DNA of 64,000 nt from Arthrobacter terrae (GTDB lineage: Bacteria; Actinomycetota; Actinomycetes; Actinomycetales; Micrococcaceae): contig NZ_JADNYM010000007.1 in the NCBI RefSeq assembly GCF_015708085.1, positions 124,001 through 188,000 on the forward strand, in the 5' to 3' direction. Positions 9,278 through 17,087 of the stretch are shown piece after piece (position 1 is the first letter of the stretch; each line of letters opens with the position of its first letter). The notes under the pieces are model-generated. The model did not search any database, was not told where the DNA came from, and saw only the letters and a list, made by a program, of their open reading frames with translations. Position numbers and translations under genes: made by a program.

Positions 9278-11151
9278 TAACTGACCTTCCTCAACTGCTG
9301 ATATGCCCTTCCATAAGTGGCTGCGTCGGCGGCCCAAGTGCGGGTCCGCAACATGGCAGTCCTGCCACGAACGCCGAAATCTCGCCGCAGGGCCTCATCC
9401 TCCAGCAGCCGGCGAATCGCAGCGGCCAGCGCCGCGGGTGTTTCGGACGGCACCAATGTTCCGTTGACGCCATCGTTCACTATTTCCCGCAACGCCGGCA
9501 AATTGCTTGCCACCACGGGGCGAGCGCTAGCGAGTGCTTCCACTGGTTTCAGCGGAGTAACGGCTCGGGTAACGTCCAGATCCTTGCGTGGGACAACAAA
9601 AATATCTAGCGCCTGATGGTAAAGCACGGTTTGATCTCTAGGTACTCTACCGGTAAATATGGCACGCTCTGTCAGGCCTAGGCCGCGGACCTGTGTCTGC
9701 AGGGCCGCGAACTCCGCGCCGTCGCCGACTATGAGCAGGCGCAGGTCCGGGTGCTCCGGCGCCAATAGAGCGAACGCAGAGACCAAATCGTCCAGGCCTT
9801 CATAGTCCACCAGGCTGCTGACGGTTCCGATGTACTGCGCGTCCACCGGCAGGCCAAGTGCCCGTCGTGCTGCCTGCGGATTCATGGGTTCTTTGAGGAA
9901 GTCGCCGCCGACTGCATTCGGCGCGAGGATGATTTTGTCCGCGGAGACACCGGCGGCAACAATCGCTTCTTTCATCGTCTCCCCTAGAGTCACAACCAGG
10001 TCCGCGCTCTGCATGACCTCGGCTTCGCGTTCCTGGAAAAGCCGGTAGCGTTCGCTGTCCTTTGCTTCGGGTCCGCGGCGGGCAGCCCAGGTGTCCGCCA
10101 GCTGGCCGCGGACCTCGTAAACCCAGGGGATATCCAACGCTTTAGCAACCTCACGGACTACCAGACCGTTCACAAAATGCGTGGTGGTGTGCAGCACATC
10201 GGGGCGGAAGCCTCGGGCGACCCGCAATAGCTCCTCGGTCTGCTGCTGCAGCCGCGAATCCATTCCGGCTGCCAGCCGACCCGGAAGCATCCGCTGATAC
10301 GGCACCCCGTCCACCACGTCGGTCCCCTTAGCCAGGATCTTGCCGACCTGGACGGGGTAGCCCAGCCGGGTGACGGCGCGGACACCCCAGCCAGCGGCCT
10401 GCTGCGCCACGAGGATGGAGTGCGTGCGCTGGGCGTAGCCACTGTTGGTGTGCGGGAGCGAGTTAGTGAGTAGATGCAGGACACGTTTTTCAGACGGAAT
10501 CGGCGCTGAAGCGTTTGAAACCGCAGCGCCCGCTGCACTCCGTTTCGGGCTCCTCAGCTTTGGCGCAGCGGCGCCGGAGAAGACGGCGAGCTCGGCGGCC
10601 AAGCGGGCATGCTGACGCGCCAGCGCGCCCGTCTCTCCCCCCAGCACAGCGACGGCTTGGCTCATTGCGCCGCCGTACCAACGCCGTCGCGCCTCAGTAG
10701 CCGCAAGCCGTGACGTGCCCGGAAGGACATTCGCCAGTAACTGGTCTGCCCATTGCGGAAGATTGGCAACGAGGGCCACGTCCGCGGCCCGGCGCGCCTG
10801 CTGTCCGGACAAACCACGGGCGACTGCGGCGGCAAAGCGGCGCTGCAGCCCTGCGGTATCCCCGGCAGCAATGCAGGCCAGCAGGACCGTCGCGGAGGTG
10901 GAGTTCGTGCGGGCGAGTCGACAGATGAGCAGAGCGGGGCGCCGTACCAGTCGGGCCGGGAGCCGGCGCAGAATCTGCAGGCACAGCAGGATTGGGTCAT
11001 CCGTGAGATGCTCTGCCACAGTGCGTGCGGCAAGGCTAATATTGCGGAACTGCTGGCTCAAAATGCGTCTGCGGATCTGCCGGACAGCTCGGAGATGAGT
11101 TCCATGTAGCGGCCGGAAAGCTGGGTATAGTCTGCGTGTTCCTTGACCCAT
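9277..11151 (-). CDS. Glycosyltransferase family 4 with helical N-terminal extension
   Basis: The C-terminal 400 residues are a GT4 (GT-B) enzyme: KRVLHLLTNSLPHTNSGYAQRTHS opens the first Rossmann domain, IILAPNAVGGDF and IGTVSSLVDYEGLDDL the second, and the conserved donor-site region is PLKPVEALASARPVVAS. Before it lies a helical, Ala/Arg/Leu-rich extension of about 200 residues, which may be TPR-like and hold partner proteins. The start is uncertain. ATG 11151 has a GAAGG SD but overlaps the upstream gene by 94 bases, TTG 11061 overlaps the upstream TGA (TTGA), and a GTG at 11208 is also open. The first 30 residues look like out-of-frame translation of the upstream gene, so a start near 11061 is quite possible. 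The end shares a base with the permease start. Confidence 0.85.
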   Translation of the reverse strand: MGQGTRRLYPAFRPLHGTHLRAVRQIRRRILSQQFRNISLAARTVAEHLTDDPILLCLQILRRLPARLVRRPALLICRLARTNSTSATVLLACIAAGDTAGLQRRFAAAVARGLSGQQARRAADVALVANLPQWADQLLANVLPGTSRLAATEARRRWYGGAMSQAVAVLGGETGALARQHARLAAELAVFSGAAAPKLRSPKRSAAGAAVSNASAPIPSEKRVLHLLTNSLPHTNSGYAQRTHSILVAQQAAGWGVRAVTRLGYPVQVGKILAKGTDVVDGVPYQRMLPGRLAAGMDSRLQQQTEELLRVARGFRPDVLHTTTHFVNGLVVREVAKALDIPWVYEVRGQLADTWAARRGPEAKDSERYRLFQEREAEVMQSADLVVTLGETMKEAIVAAGVSADKIILAPNAVGGDFLKEPMNPQAARRALGLPVDAQYIGTVSSLVDYEGLDDLVSAFALLAPEHPDLRLLIVGDGAEFAALQTQVRGLGLTERAIFTGRVPRDQTVLYHQALDIFVVPRKDLDVTRAVTPLKPVEALASARPVVASNLPALREIVNDGVNGTLVPSETPAALAAAIRRLLEDEALRRDFGVRGRTAMLRTRTWAADAATYGRAYQQLRKVS

Positions 11152-12413
11152 TGACGGCTGCCTTCGCTGCGGATCAAGTTGCCGCGGTCCGCCGCCAATG
11201 TGCGCCACAGCGCGGCGATCGCTTCCGGGCTGGCCTTCACTACGTCTCCAGCGCCCGAATCGCGGACAATCCGCTCCGCTTCGCCCAAGACCACCGCCGT
11301 GACGTGCCGCCCGATGGCGAGCACCTCGTACGTTTTGGAAGGGACGGTGGTTTCGAAGGATTTCCAGTCATCCCGCAGTGAAACCACGCAGGTGTCCGCC
11401 TTAGCGTACTGCTCCAGCACCTTGGGCCCGTGCAGGGAAGGCAAAAAGGTCACCGGCGCATCGAGTTCACGGGCGAGCTTGACCAGCTCTTTGCGCTGCG
11501 TGCCATGGCCCACCAGCGTCAGATGCATGGAGTGGCCCACCAGGGCACTAGCCCGGATTATCACGTCCAGCCGCTGGCTGGCGCCGTGATTCCCCAGGTA
11601 CAGGGCGGTAAAAGTTTCTTTAGCCAGGTCCGGGGCCGGGAGGACGGGAATTTTGTCCACATCCAACCCATTACTGACGGTGGCAACGTTCCGTACGCCG
11701 CGCGAGCGCAGGGTCGCGGCGAAGCCTTCGGTGACCGTGACCACCAGCTCCGCGCGGTTCTGAATGAATTCCACCGCATGTTCCACCACGGACTTCACGC
11801 TGCCTTGGACCATCCGCGCATCGCGGGCCAGATCCGGCCACGCGTCACGCATTTCCACGATCAGTGGCACCCTGCGGATGCGCGAAACAATGAACCCGGC
11901 GGCGAGGATGGGCAGGCTGGGGGCGGTGGCGACGACGACGTCCGGGCGGTTCCGCAGCAGGCTGGCGGGGATGGACATGGCGGCCGAGAAGCACTGATCA
12001 ATCAAGCGGGCCAGTTGGGAATTACCGTGGGGGATGAAAGGAACGCGCATCACGCGTTCGCCGAAGCGGCCGCTCTGACTGCGGAAAGGTACGCCCGCTT
12101 CGCTGCGGGGCAGTTCGCGGCGGCCAACCGGGAAATGGGCCACCGGGGTTACAACGTCGACGTCCCAGCCGGCATCGCGGAAATTTCTGATAAAAGCGCT
12201 CCAACGGCGCTGCGGGGGGCTGTGCTCGGGCCAATACGAATGAGCCAGCAGCAGAACTTTCAAAGGAGGGTTCCCGGAGACATCGGCGGTTTCCCGCTCT
12301 TGCTCCTCCTGCCTTGTGCTAGACCCCGCGGTACCTGACCAGACTGGTCTTGATTGCTGGGTGCATGACTGCTGTTTTCTTGACTGCTGTGTGAACTGCT
12401 TCGCGATGGCCAC
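11058..12413 (-). CDS. Glycosyltransferase family 4 (WbuB-like)
   Basis: The family motifs start at about residue 51 with KVLLLAHSYWPEHSPPQRRW, the substrate-side loop of WbuB-like GT4 enzymes. FIVSRIRRVPLIVEMRDAWPD and VTVTEGFAATLRSRGV follow, then NGLDVDKIP and the donor-binding VPSKTYEVLAIGRHV. It probably transfers a sugar such as GlcNAc or FucNAc to the growing undecaprenyl-linked unit; the sugar is a guess. The first 50 residues are Gln/Ser/Arg-rich, so the true start could lie downstream of the GTG at 12413. It begins seven bases after the surface-protein gene and overlaps the next glycosyltransferase, as first enzyme gene of the operon. Confidence 0.88.
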   Translation of the reverse strand: MAIAKQFTQQSRKQQSCTQQSRPVWSGTAGSSTRQEEQERETADVSGNPPLKVLLLAHSYWPEHSPPQRRWSAFIRNFRDAGWDVDVVTPVAHFPVGRRELPRSEAGVPFRSQSGRFGERVMRVPFIPHGNSQLARLIDQCFSAAMSIPASLLRNRPDVVVATAPSLPILAAGFIVSRIRRVPLIVEMRDAWPDLARDARMVQGSVKSVVEHAVEFIQNRAELVVTVTEGFAATLRSRGVRNVATVSNGLDVDKIPVLPAPDLAKETFTALYLGNHGASQRLDVIIRASALVGHSMHLTLVGHGTQRKELVKLARELDAPVTFLPSLHGPKVLEQYAKADTCVVSLRDDWKSFETTVPSKTYEVLAIGRHVTAVVLGEAERIVRDSGAGDVVKASPEAIAALWRTLAADRGNLIRSEGSRQWVKEHADYTQLSGRYMELISELSGRSADAF

Positions 12414-12419
12414 TGTGAC

Positions 12420-13202
12420 CTACTTCGCGGACGCGGGCGGACCGCGGCGGCCGTTGCTGCGCAACACCCTGAAGTAGAAGAAGCCCAGACCCAGCAGGAT
12501 CGCGATGGTCAGCAGCTGCACCGGCAATGGGCTACCGGTGTCTGCGGCCAGGCTGGCGTCAATTTTGGGTGTGCCGCCGGATTTTCCACCCGCTGCTGAG
12601 ACGGGTTTCTTCGTGGCGGAGGGCTTCGACTTGGCTTTTGCGGTGGGACTGGCGGTGGCCTCCTGCGTCGCTGCCGCCTCCGCAGTTGGCTCGGCCGCCG
12701 TATCAGGGTCTACCTGAGGGGTATCTTCTGCCGCGGGGACATCCTCGGGAGCAACGTACGGTACGGCGGGAGCGACGTCAGGCTCAGCCGGAGCAACGTA
12801 GGGTACGGCCGGAGCAACATAGGGTGCAACGTAGGGCACCGTCTCGACGGGCTGCTCCGGAGAAACTATCGGCGCAGGAGGCTCCGGCGCGGGGCTAGGA
12901 TCCGGCGCAGGAATCTCCGGAGCAGGGCTAGGATCCGGCGCAGGAATCTCCGGAGCAGGGCTAGGATCCGGCGCAGGAGTCGTCGGCGTAGGGCTAGGGG
13001 TCGGCGCAGGGCTGGGGGTCGGCGCAGGGGTCAACGGCGTATGAATCACATCGTCTGAAAGCGCAACCGCTGTAGTCGAAGCCGGGTCGCCGTCGCTGAC
13101 AGCCATTGCCGGGGAACTGAAAAAAGCCAGCAGTAAGGCAACCAGGACAAAGCAGAGGGCGGCTCGCGTGCCGCCCGTTCTGCTGCCGGATCTGCTAACC
13201 AA
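12420..13202 (-). CDS. Secreted Pro-rich repeat protein with C-terminal membrane anchor
   Basis: This 260-residue protein has a clear signal peptide: basic n-region, hydrophobic ALCFVLVALLLAFF, cleavage after AMA at about residue 34. The mature part is low complexity: three near-identical APDPSPAPEIP units, then VPYVAP/AEPDVAP repeats, then an Ala/Thr/Lys-rich stretch. The C-terminus has the layout of a sorting signal: LAADTG, a hydrophobic segment VQLLTIAILLGLGFFYF and a basic tail RSNGRRG. The LAxTG-type motif of class E sortases is matched only loosely. It should span or decorate the cell wall. TTG 13202 has an AGGGGGG SD close upstream. It is the first gene of the glycopolymer operon, so the protein may be the polymer's partner or carrier, which is inference. 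Confidence 0.8.
   Translation of the reverse strand: MVSRSGSRTGGTRAALCFVLVALLLAFFSSPAMAVSDGDPASTTAVALSDDVIHTPLTPAPTPSPAPTPSPTPTTPAPDPSPAPEIPAPDPSPAPEIPAPDPSPAPEPPAPIVSPEQPVETVPYVAPYVAPAVPYVAPAEPDVAPAVPYVAPEDVPAAEDTPQVDPDTAAEPTAEAAATQEATASPTAKAKSKPSATKKPVSAAGGKSGGTPKIDASLAADTGSPLPVQLLTIAILLGLGFFYFRVLRSNGRRGPPASAK
12887..12985 (-). repeat. Three 33-bp coding repeats in the surface protein
   Basis: Three tandem 33-bp units encode APDPSPAPEIP twice and APDPSPAPEPP once. The units differ at only a few bases, which suggests recent duplication. The period is a multiple of three, so copy-number change would lengthen or shorten the stalk without a frameshift. Boundaries are approximate. Confidence 0.7.
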
Positions 13203-13430
13203 TGGCCCCCCTGAGGAATTAAAATTGCGACTTGGAAGTTATGAATCTGCGTGGACCGGCTGAGACGACCGGGTAGACACGCACTGCGCGACGGACTCAA
13301 AAACTTTAGCGGTGTGAATCGCGGAGTTTCGTAACTTAGCGCAACAACTTCTCCATGGTACAGCATGAACAGCGCTCATGACCTTTCAATCCCGCATTTT
13401 GGACTGCCCGGCGGGCGGTAGCCTTGAAGG

Positions 13431-13964
13431 ATGCTCCCGCTCGTCCGTACCGGTCACCGCCACGCCTCTTTTTTTCCGCCCCTCCGTCTCCCCAGGCTGC
13501 TGACGCTGACAGTAATGGCCGCGGGCGCCGTCGTCGCGCTGTCCGGCTGCACACCGGCTGTGGAAGTGTCGGCTGCACATGACTCGGCGAACCCGGCCTG
13601 CGCGCCAATGATGGTTGCGCTGCCGGATGTGTTGGGCGACGCCGCTCTTCGCCCGACCACGACACAGGCCACCGCTGCTTGGGGGGACCCCTCGCTGGTA
13701 ATTCTGCGCTGCGGCGTTAGTGTCCCGGGCCCGACGACGGACCGTTGCGTGGGCGTCAATGGCGTGGACTGGATTATTAAGCAGGAAGCATCCGCTTGGA
13801 CGCTGACCACGTACGGGCGCACGCCCGCCACGGAAGTGGTCTTGGATCCGGACAAGATCCCGTCCAGCACGGTGCTGGCCCAGCTCTCCAGCGCGGCGGC
13901 GAAGATTCCTGCGCAGCGCAAGTGCCTGGGCCCCGCCGATGAGACCGCGGTACCGACGAAGTAG
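13431..13964 (+). CDS. DUF3515 family lipoprotein
   Basis: This 177-residue protein has a signal peptide ending in the lipobox ALSGC (lipidated cysteine near residue 40), so it should be a membrane-anchored extracytoplasmic lipoprotein. The CGVSVPGPTTDRCVG region with conserved cysteines and VDWIIKQ are typical of the actinobacterial DUF3515 family. That family is regularly found beside ddl, as here, where the two genes converge. Its function is not known; genomic context suggests an envelope role. The ATG at 13431 has AAGG directly adjacent, an unfavourable spacing, so the start is not certain. Confidence 0.85.
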   Translation: MLPLVRTGHRHASFFPPLRLPRLLTLTVMAAGAVVALSGCTPAVEVSAAHDSANPACAPMMVALPDVLGDAALRPTTTQATAAWGDPSLVILRCGVSVPGPTTDRCVGVNGVDWIIKQEASAWTLTTYGRTPATEVVLDPDKIPSSTVLAQLSSAAAKIPAQRKCLGPADETAVPTK

Positions 13965-14011
13965 GTGTTGGCGAAGCTCGATTCAACGGCCGGCGCCGCT
14001 GCGCGCAGGCG

Positions 14012-15166
14012 CTACCGCAGCCCGGTTTTCCGGTTCAGCCCCAGCTGGAGCAGCTCGTCGATCAGGTCTGGGTAGGCCAGCCCTGTGGCGGCCCACATTT
14101 GCGGGTACATGGATTTGGGCGTGAACCCGGGCATGGTGTTGATTTCATTGATGATGATTTCGCCTTCGTCCGTGTAGAAGAAGTCCACCCGGGAAAGGCC
14201 TTCGGCTGAAACGGCGTCGAAGGCGACGGCGGCGAGGTCGCGGATCTTCGTCACGACCTCGGCCGGGAGGTCCGCGGGGCAGCTGAGAACAGCGGCGTTA
14301 TCCTGGACGTACTTGGCGGTGAAGTCATAGAACGCGTGGCTCGCGTCGGCCACCACTATTTCTCCGGGCATGGACGTCCGCGGTACGTTGCTCCCCCGGC
14401 CTTCCAGCACGGCACACTCGATTTCGCGGCCCGAGATTCCGGCTTCGATCACCAGCTTCAGATCGTGCCGCCGGGCCTCTTCGATGGCCGCGGGCAGTTC
14501 CGCCAGACAGTCCACCTTGGAGATGCCCATTGAGGAGCCGGCGCGGGCCGGTTTGACGAAGACGGGGAAGCCCAGTGCAGCGACGCTGTCCCGCACGGTC
14601 TGCGGATCATTGGTCCACTGCCGGTCCGTGACGGCAATGTATGGCCCCACGTCCAGCCCGGCGGCGGCAAAAACCACCTTCATGAAGTGCTTGTCCATCC
14701 CGACGGCAGAGGCCAGCACACCGGCGCCAACGTAGCGGGTGTCGGCGAGTTCCAGCAGTCCCTGGACGGTCCCGTCTTCGCCGAATGGGCCGTGCAGGAC
14801 TGGGAAGACCACGTCCACTTCGCCCAGTTCCTGGGGGACCTGGTTGGGCGCGGTCACGATGAGCTGTGGTGTGCCGCCGGTTCCGGTCAGCGAAACGGTG
14901 GCGTCCGACGGCGGAACTTCCGGCAGCTGCCCCGAACTCAGTGACCAGGTGGTCGGGTCCCCCGAGGCGAGCACCCACTGCCCGGTCTTGGTGATGCCGA
15001 TGGGAATGACGTCGTATTTTTCGTTGTCAATGGCGCCCAGGACGCCGGCTGCGGTGACGCAGCTGACGGCGTGTTCGCTGGAACGGCCGCCGAAGAGGAC
15101 TGCAACCCGGGGCCGGCGGACGGATTCGGAACCGGAGGCGGACGCTTGGTTGCTGCGGGTACTCAC
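14012..15166 (-). CDS. ddl: D-alanine--D-alanine ligase
   Basis: This is an ATP-grasp enzyme that joins two D-alanines for the peptidoglycan pentapeptide. The protein has 384 residues and the family landmarks RVAVLFGGRSSEHAVS at the N-terminus, VFPVLHGPFGEDGTVQG, the ATP-grasp lysine region FPVFVKPARAGSSMGISKV, and the C-terminal INEINTMPGFTPKSMYP that binds metal and substrate. The GTG start at 15166 overlaps the gpsA stop (GTGA), so the two are translationally coupled. The order plsC-gpsA-ddl is a common actinobacterial envelope operon. Confidence 0.96.
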   Translation of the reverse strand: MSTRSNQASASGSESVRRPRVAVLFGGRSSEHAVSCVTAAGVLGAIDNEKYDVIPIGITKTGQWVLASGDPTTWSLSSGQLPEVPPSDATVSLTGTGGTPQLIVTAPNQVPQELGEVDVVFPVLHGPFGEDGTVQGLLELADTRYVGAGVLASAVGMDKHFMKVVFAAAGLDVGPYIAVTDRQWTNDPQTVRDSVAALGFPVFVKPARAGSSMGISKVDCLAELPAAIEEARRHDLKLVIEAGISGREIECAVLEGRGSNVPRTSMPGEIVVADASHAFYDFTAKYVQDNAAVLSCPADLPAEVVTKIRDLAAVAFDAVSAEGLSRVDFFYTDEGEIIINEINTMPGFTPKSMYPQMWAATGLAYPDLIDELLQLGLNRKTGLR

Positions 15167-16221
15167 GCTTGGATTTCACCTTCGGATTTCAGGTCCCGGC
15201 TCATCAGCAGGGGGCCAAGTTCGTCAATGGAGAGCTTTCCAGCCAGCACAGCAACCACTGCTTCGGTAATGGGCATCTCAATGCCCAGCTGGCGCGCCAG
15301 ATCATGCACGGCCTGGCCGGATTTGATCCCCTCGGCAGTCTGTGTCATGCGCTCACCCACCTGTGCCAGTGTCAGCCCCTCGCCCAACAGCCGGCCCGCT
15401 GTGCGGTTGCGGCTCAGCGGGGATGAACAGGTGGCCACGAGGTCGCCCAGCCCGGCGAGCCCGGCCATGGTCTCCGCCTCGCCCCCGAGCGCCAAAGCCA
15501 GCCGCGTGGTTTCGGCCAGTCCGCGGGTGATCACCGAGGCCTTGGTATTATCCCCCATGCGCTTGCCGTCGCAGATACCCACGGCCAGCGCAATGATGTT
15601 TTTGACGATGCCGCCGATCTCCACGCCCACTACGTCGGTGTTGGTGTAGGGGCGGAAGTATGGCGGCGTGCAGACCGCGGCAATCCACGCCGCGGTCTGC
15701 GCATGCGCGCAGGCCACCACGGACGCGGTGGGCTCCTGCCGTGCAATTTCCAGCGCTAGGTTGGGCCCGGAGATAACGCCGATCTGCTCCGCGGGCAGTG
15801 TGAGTTCCTCCGCGATGACCTGGCTCATCCGGGCGTCCGTGCCCACTTCCAGCCCCTTCATCAGGGAAACAACCACGGCGGCAGGCGCTACGTGCGGCGC
15901 CCACGTGTGCAGCTGTGCCCGAAGCGACTGGGCCGGAACGGCAAGGACTACCAGTTCTGCGCCATGGAGCACCTCGGTGACATCCGTGGACGCGGTGATG
16001 CTTTCCGGCAGCGCAACATCCGCAAGGTACCGGCTGTTGCGGTGGCTGGAGTTGATTTCCTGCACCACTTCGGCGCGGCGGCCCCAGACCATAATGGCGC
16101 GATCGGTCCCGGTGGCTGCGTCGCCAAGGACCTTGGCGAAGGTTGTCCCCCAGCTGCCGGCGCCCAAGACAGCAATCTTCATGGGCGCGGGACGGTGCGC
16201 GGTGTCGGGCTGGAGGGTCAC
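15163..16221 (-). CDS. gpsA: Glycerol-3-phosphate dehydrogenase [NAD(P)+]
   Basis: This cytosolic enzyme reduces dihydroxyacetone phosphate to sn-glycerol 3-phosphate for phospholipid and lipoteichoic acid synthesis. The nucleotide-binding loop IAVLGAGSWGTTFAKVL comes after a short 13-residue leader, followed by NSRYLADVALP, the ISGPNLALEI motif, the catalytic-lysine region VGVEIGGIVKNIIALA, and GLGDLVATCSSPLSRN. Length is 352 residues, slightly above the usual 330-340 because of the N-terminus. The GTG at 16221 overlaps the plsC stop (GTGA); the internal ATG before KIAVLG is an alternative start. It sits between the acyltransferase that uses its product pathway and ddl. Confidence 0.96.
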   Translation of the reverse strand: MTLQPDTAHRPAPMKIAVLGAGSWGTTFAKVLGDAATGTDRAIMVWGRRAEVVQEINSSHRNSRYLADVALPESITASTDVTEVLHGAELVVLAVPAQSLRAQLHTWAPHVAPAAVVVSLMKGLEVGTDARMSQVIAEELTLPAEQIGVISGPNLALEIARQEPTASVVACAHAQTAAWIAAVCTPPYFRPYTNTDVVGVEIGGIVKNIIALAVGICDGKRMGDNTKASVITRGLAETTRLALALGGEAETMAGLAGLGDLVATCSSPLSRNRTAGRLLGEGLTLAQVGERMTQTAEGIKSGQAVHDLARQLGIEMPITEAVVAVLAGKLSIDELGPLLMSRDLKSEGEIQA

Positions 16222-17078
16222 GAGGCGTCTCCGGTGGGCTGCGTGCCCGCGGAAGTTCCGCCGTCGGACGCCTCTCCACCGGCGGACTTACTACCCGCAC
16301 CGCCCGCAGCGGGGCCGCCATTCCGGCGCTCCACGTCGCGGCCGTGCGACGTTTGCGCGTGGACCTTGGGATCCCAGCGCACCGCCGGCGGCTGCTCGCC
16401 GCGAAGCTGGGCCAGCAGAGCCGTCATGTCATCCAAAATCACCGTGGTGGCCGCGTCCAGAGTTGCCCGGTCCAGCGGAGCGTCCTTGAAGCGGCTCAGA
16501 TCCACCGGATCGCCGACCAGTACGCGGACGGTTTTGCGGGGAAAGATGTGCACCCGCTTGGCATAGCGGGGAAACGCCTCCTGCGCGCCCCAATGCGCCA
16601 CCGGAACAACCGGGGCGCCGGTCATCAGCGCCAGCCTGGCCGCGCCGGTGTGCCCGCGCATCGGCCACAGGTCCGGATCTCTGGTAAGGGTTCCCTCCGG
16701 GTAGACGATGATGGCACCGCCCTCGCCCAGCACCTCGCGGGCCAGCTCCAGCGACTTCCCGGCGGTAGTGCCCGCGCGCTGCACCGGTATCTGCCGGGCA
16801 CCGCGAAGCACCGTACCCACCACCGGGGTGCGGAAAAGCCCGTCCTTGGCCATGAAGTGCGGCATGATGTCCTGGTTGTACAGCATGTGGCCGACAACGA
16901 TCGGATCGATCTCGGTGCAGTGCGTGGGGCACATAATGAAGCCCTGGCCCTTGGGCAGCTTCTCCAGCCCCAGCCACTGCTTGCGCATCAGGATGTTCGC
17001 CAACGGGCGCAGGGCCCAGGCAGCCACCCCGATCCAGATCCGGGCGCGTTTGGGCAGGCGCTTAGGTACGGTCACCAC
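16218..17078 (-). CDS. plsC: 1-acyl-sn-glycerol-3-phosphate acyltransferase
   Basis: This is a membrane-associated acyltransferase of the PlsC family, making phosphatidic acid from lysophosphatidic acid. The catalytic HX4D motif appears as HCTEID, and the acyl-acceptor motif as YPEGTLTRD. A hydrophobic N-terminal helix (IWIGVAAWALRPLANI) should seat it at the membrane. The last 45 residues after the conserved domain are Gly/Ala/Ser-rich and disordered, longer than usual, in keeping with other low-complexity tails here. GTG 17078 follows an AGGAG SD at good spacing. It begins nine bases after murA ends and overlaps gpsA by four bases. Confidence 0.93.
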   Translation of the reverse strand: MVTVPKRLPKRARIWIGVAAWALRPLANILMRKQWLGLEKLPKGQGFIMCPTHCTEIDPIVVGHMLYNQDIMPHFMAKDGLFRTPVVGTVLRGARQIPVQRAGTTAGKSLELAREVLGEGGAIIVYPEGTLTRDPDLWPMRGHTGAARLALMTGAPVVPVAHWGAQEAFPRYAKRVHIFPRKTVRVLVGDPVDLSRFKDAPLDRATLDAATTVILDDMTALLAQLRGEQPPAVRWDPKVHAQTSHGRDVERRNGGPAAGGAGSKSAGGEASDGGTSAGTQPTGDAS

Positions 17079-17087
17079 GATGTGCTC

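Noticed and set aside
11430-12338. Plus-strand 302-codon frame opposite the WbuB-like glycosyltransferase
   Set aside because: A long antisense frame expected in high-GC DNA; His/Gly/Gln-rich and without family features, while the minus-strand gene is clearly conserved.
12890-12990. CRISPR-like array in the 33-bp repeats
   Set aside because: Units are directly contiguous without spacers and encode in-frame Pro-rich peptide.
13205-13430. Possible promoter or small gene between the surface protein and DUF3515
   Set aside because: Divergent promoters must be here, but no convincing -35/-10 pair or short ORF with SD stood out.
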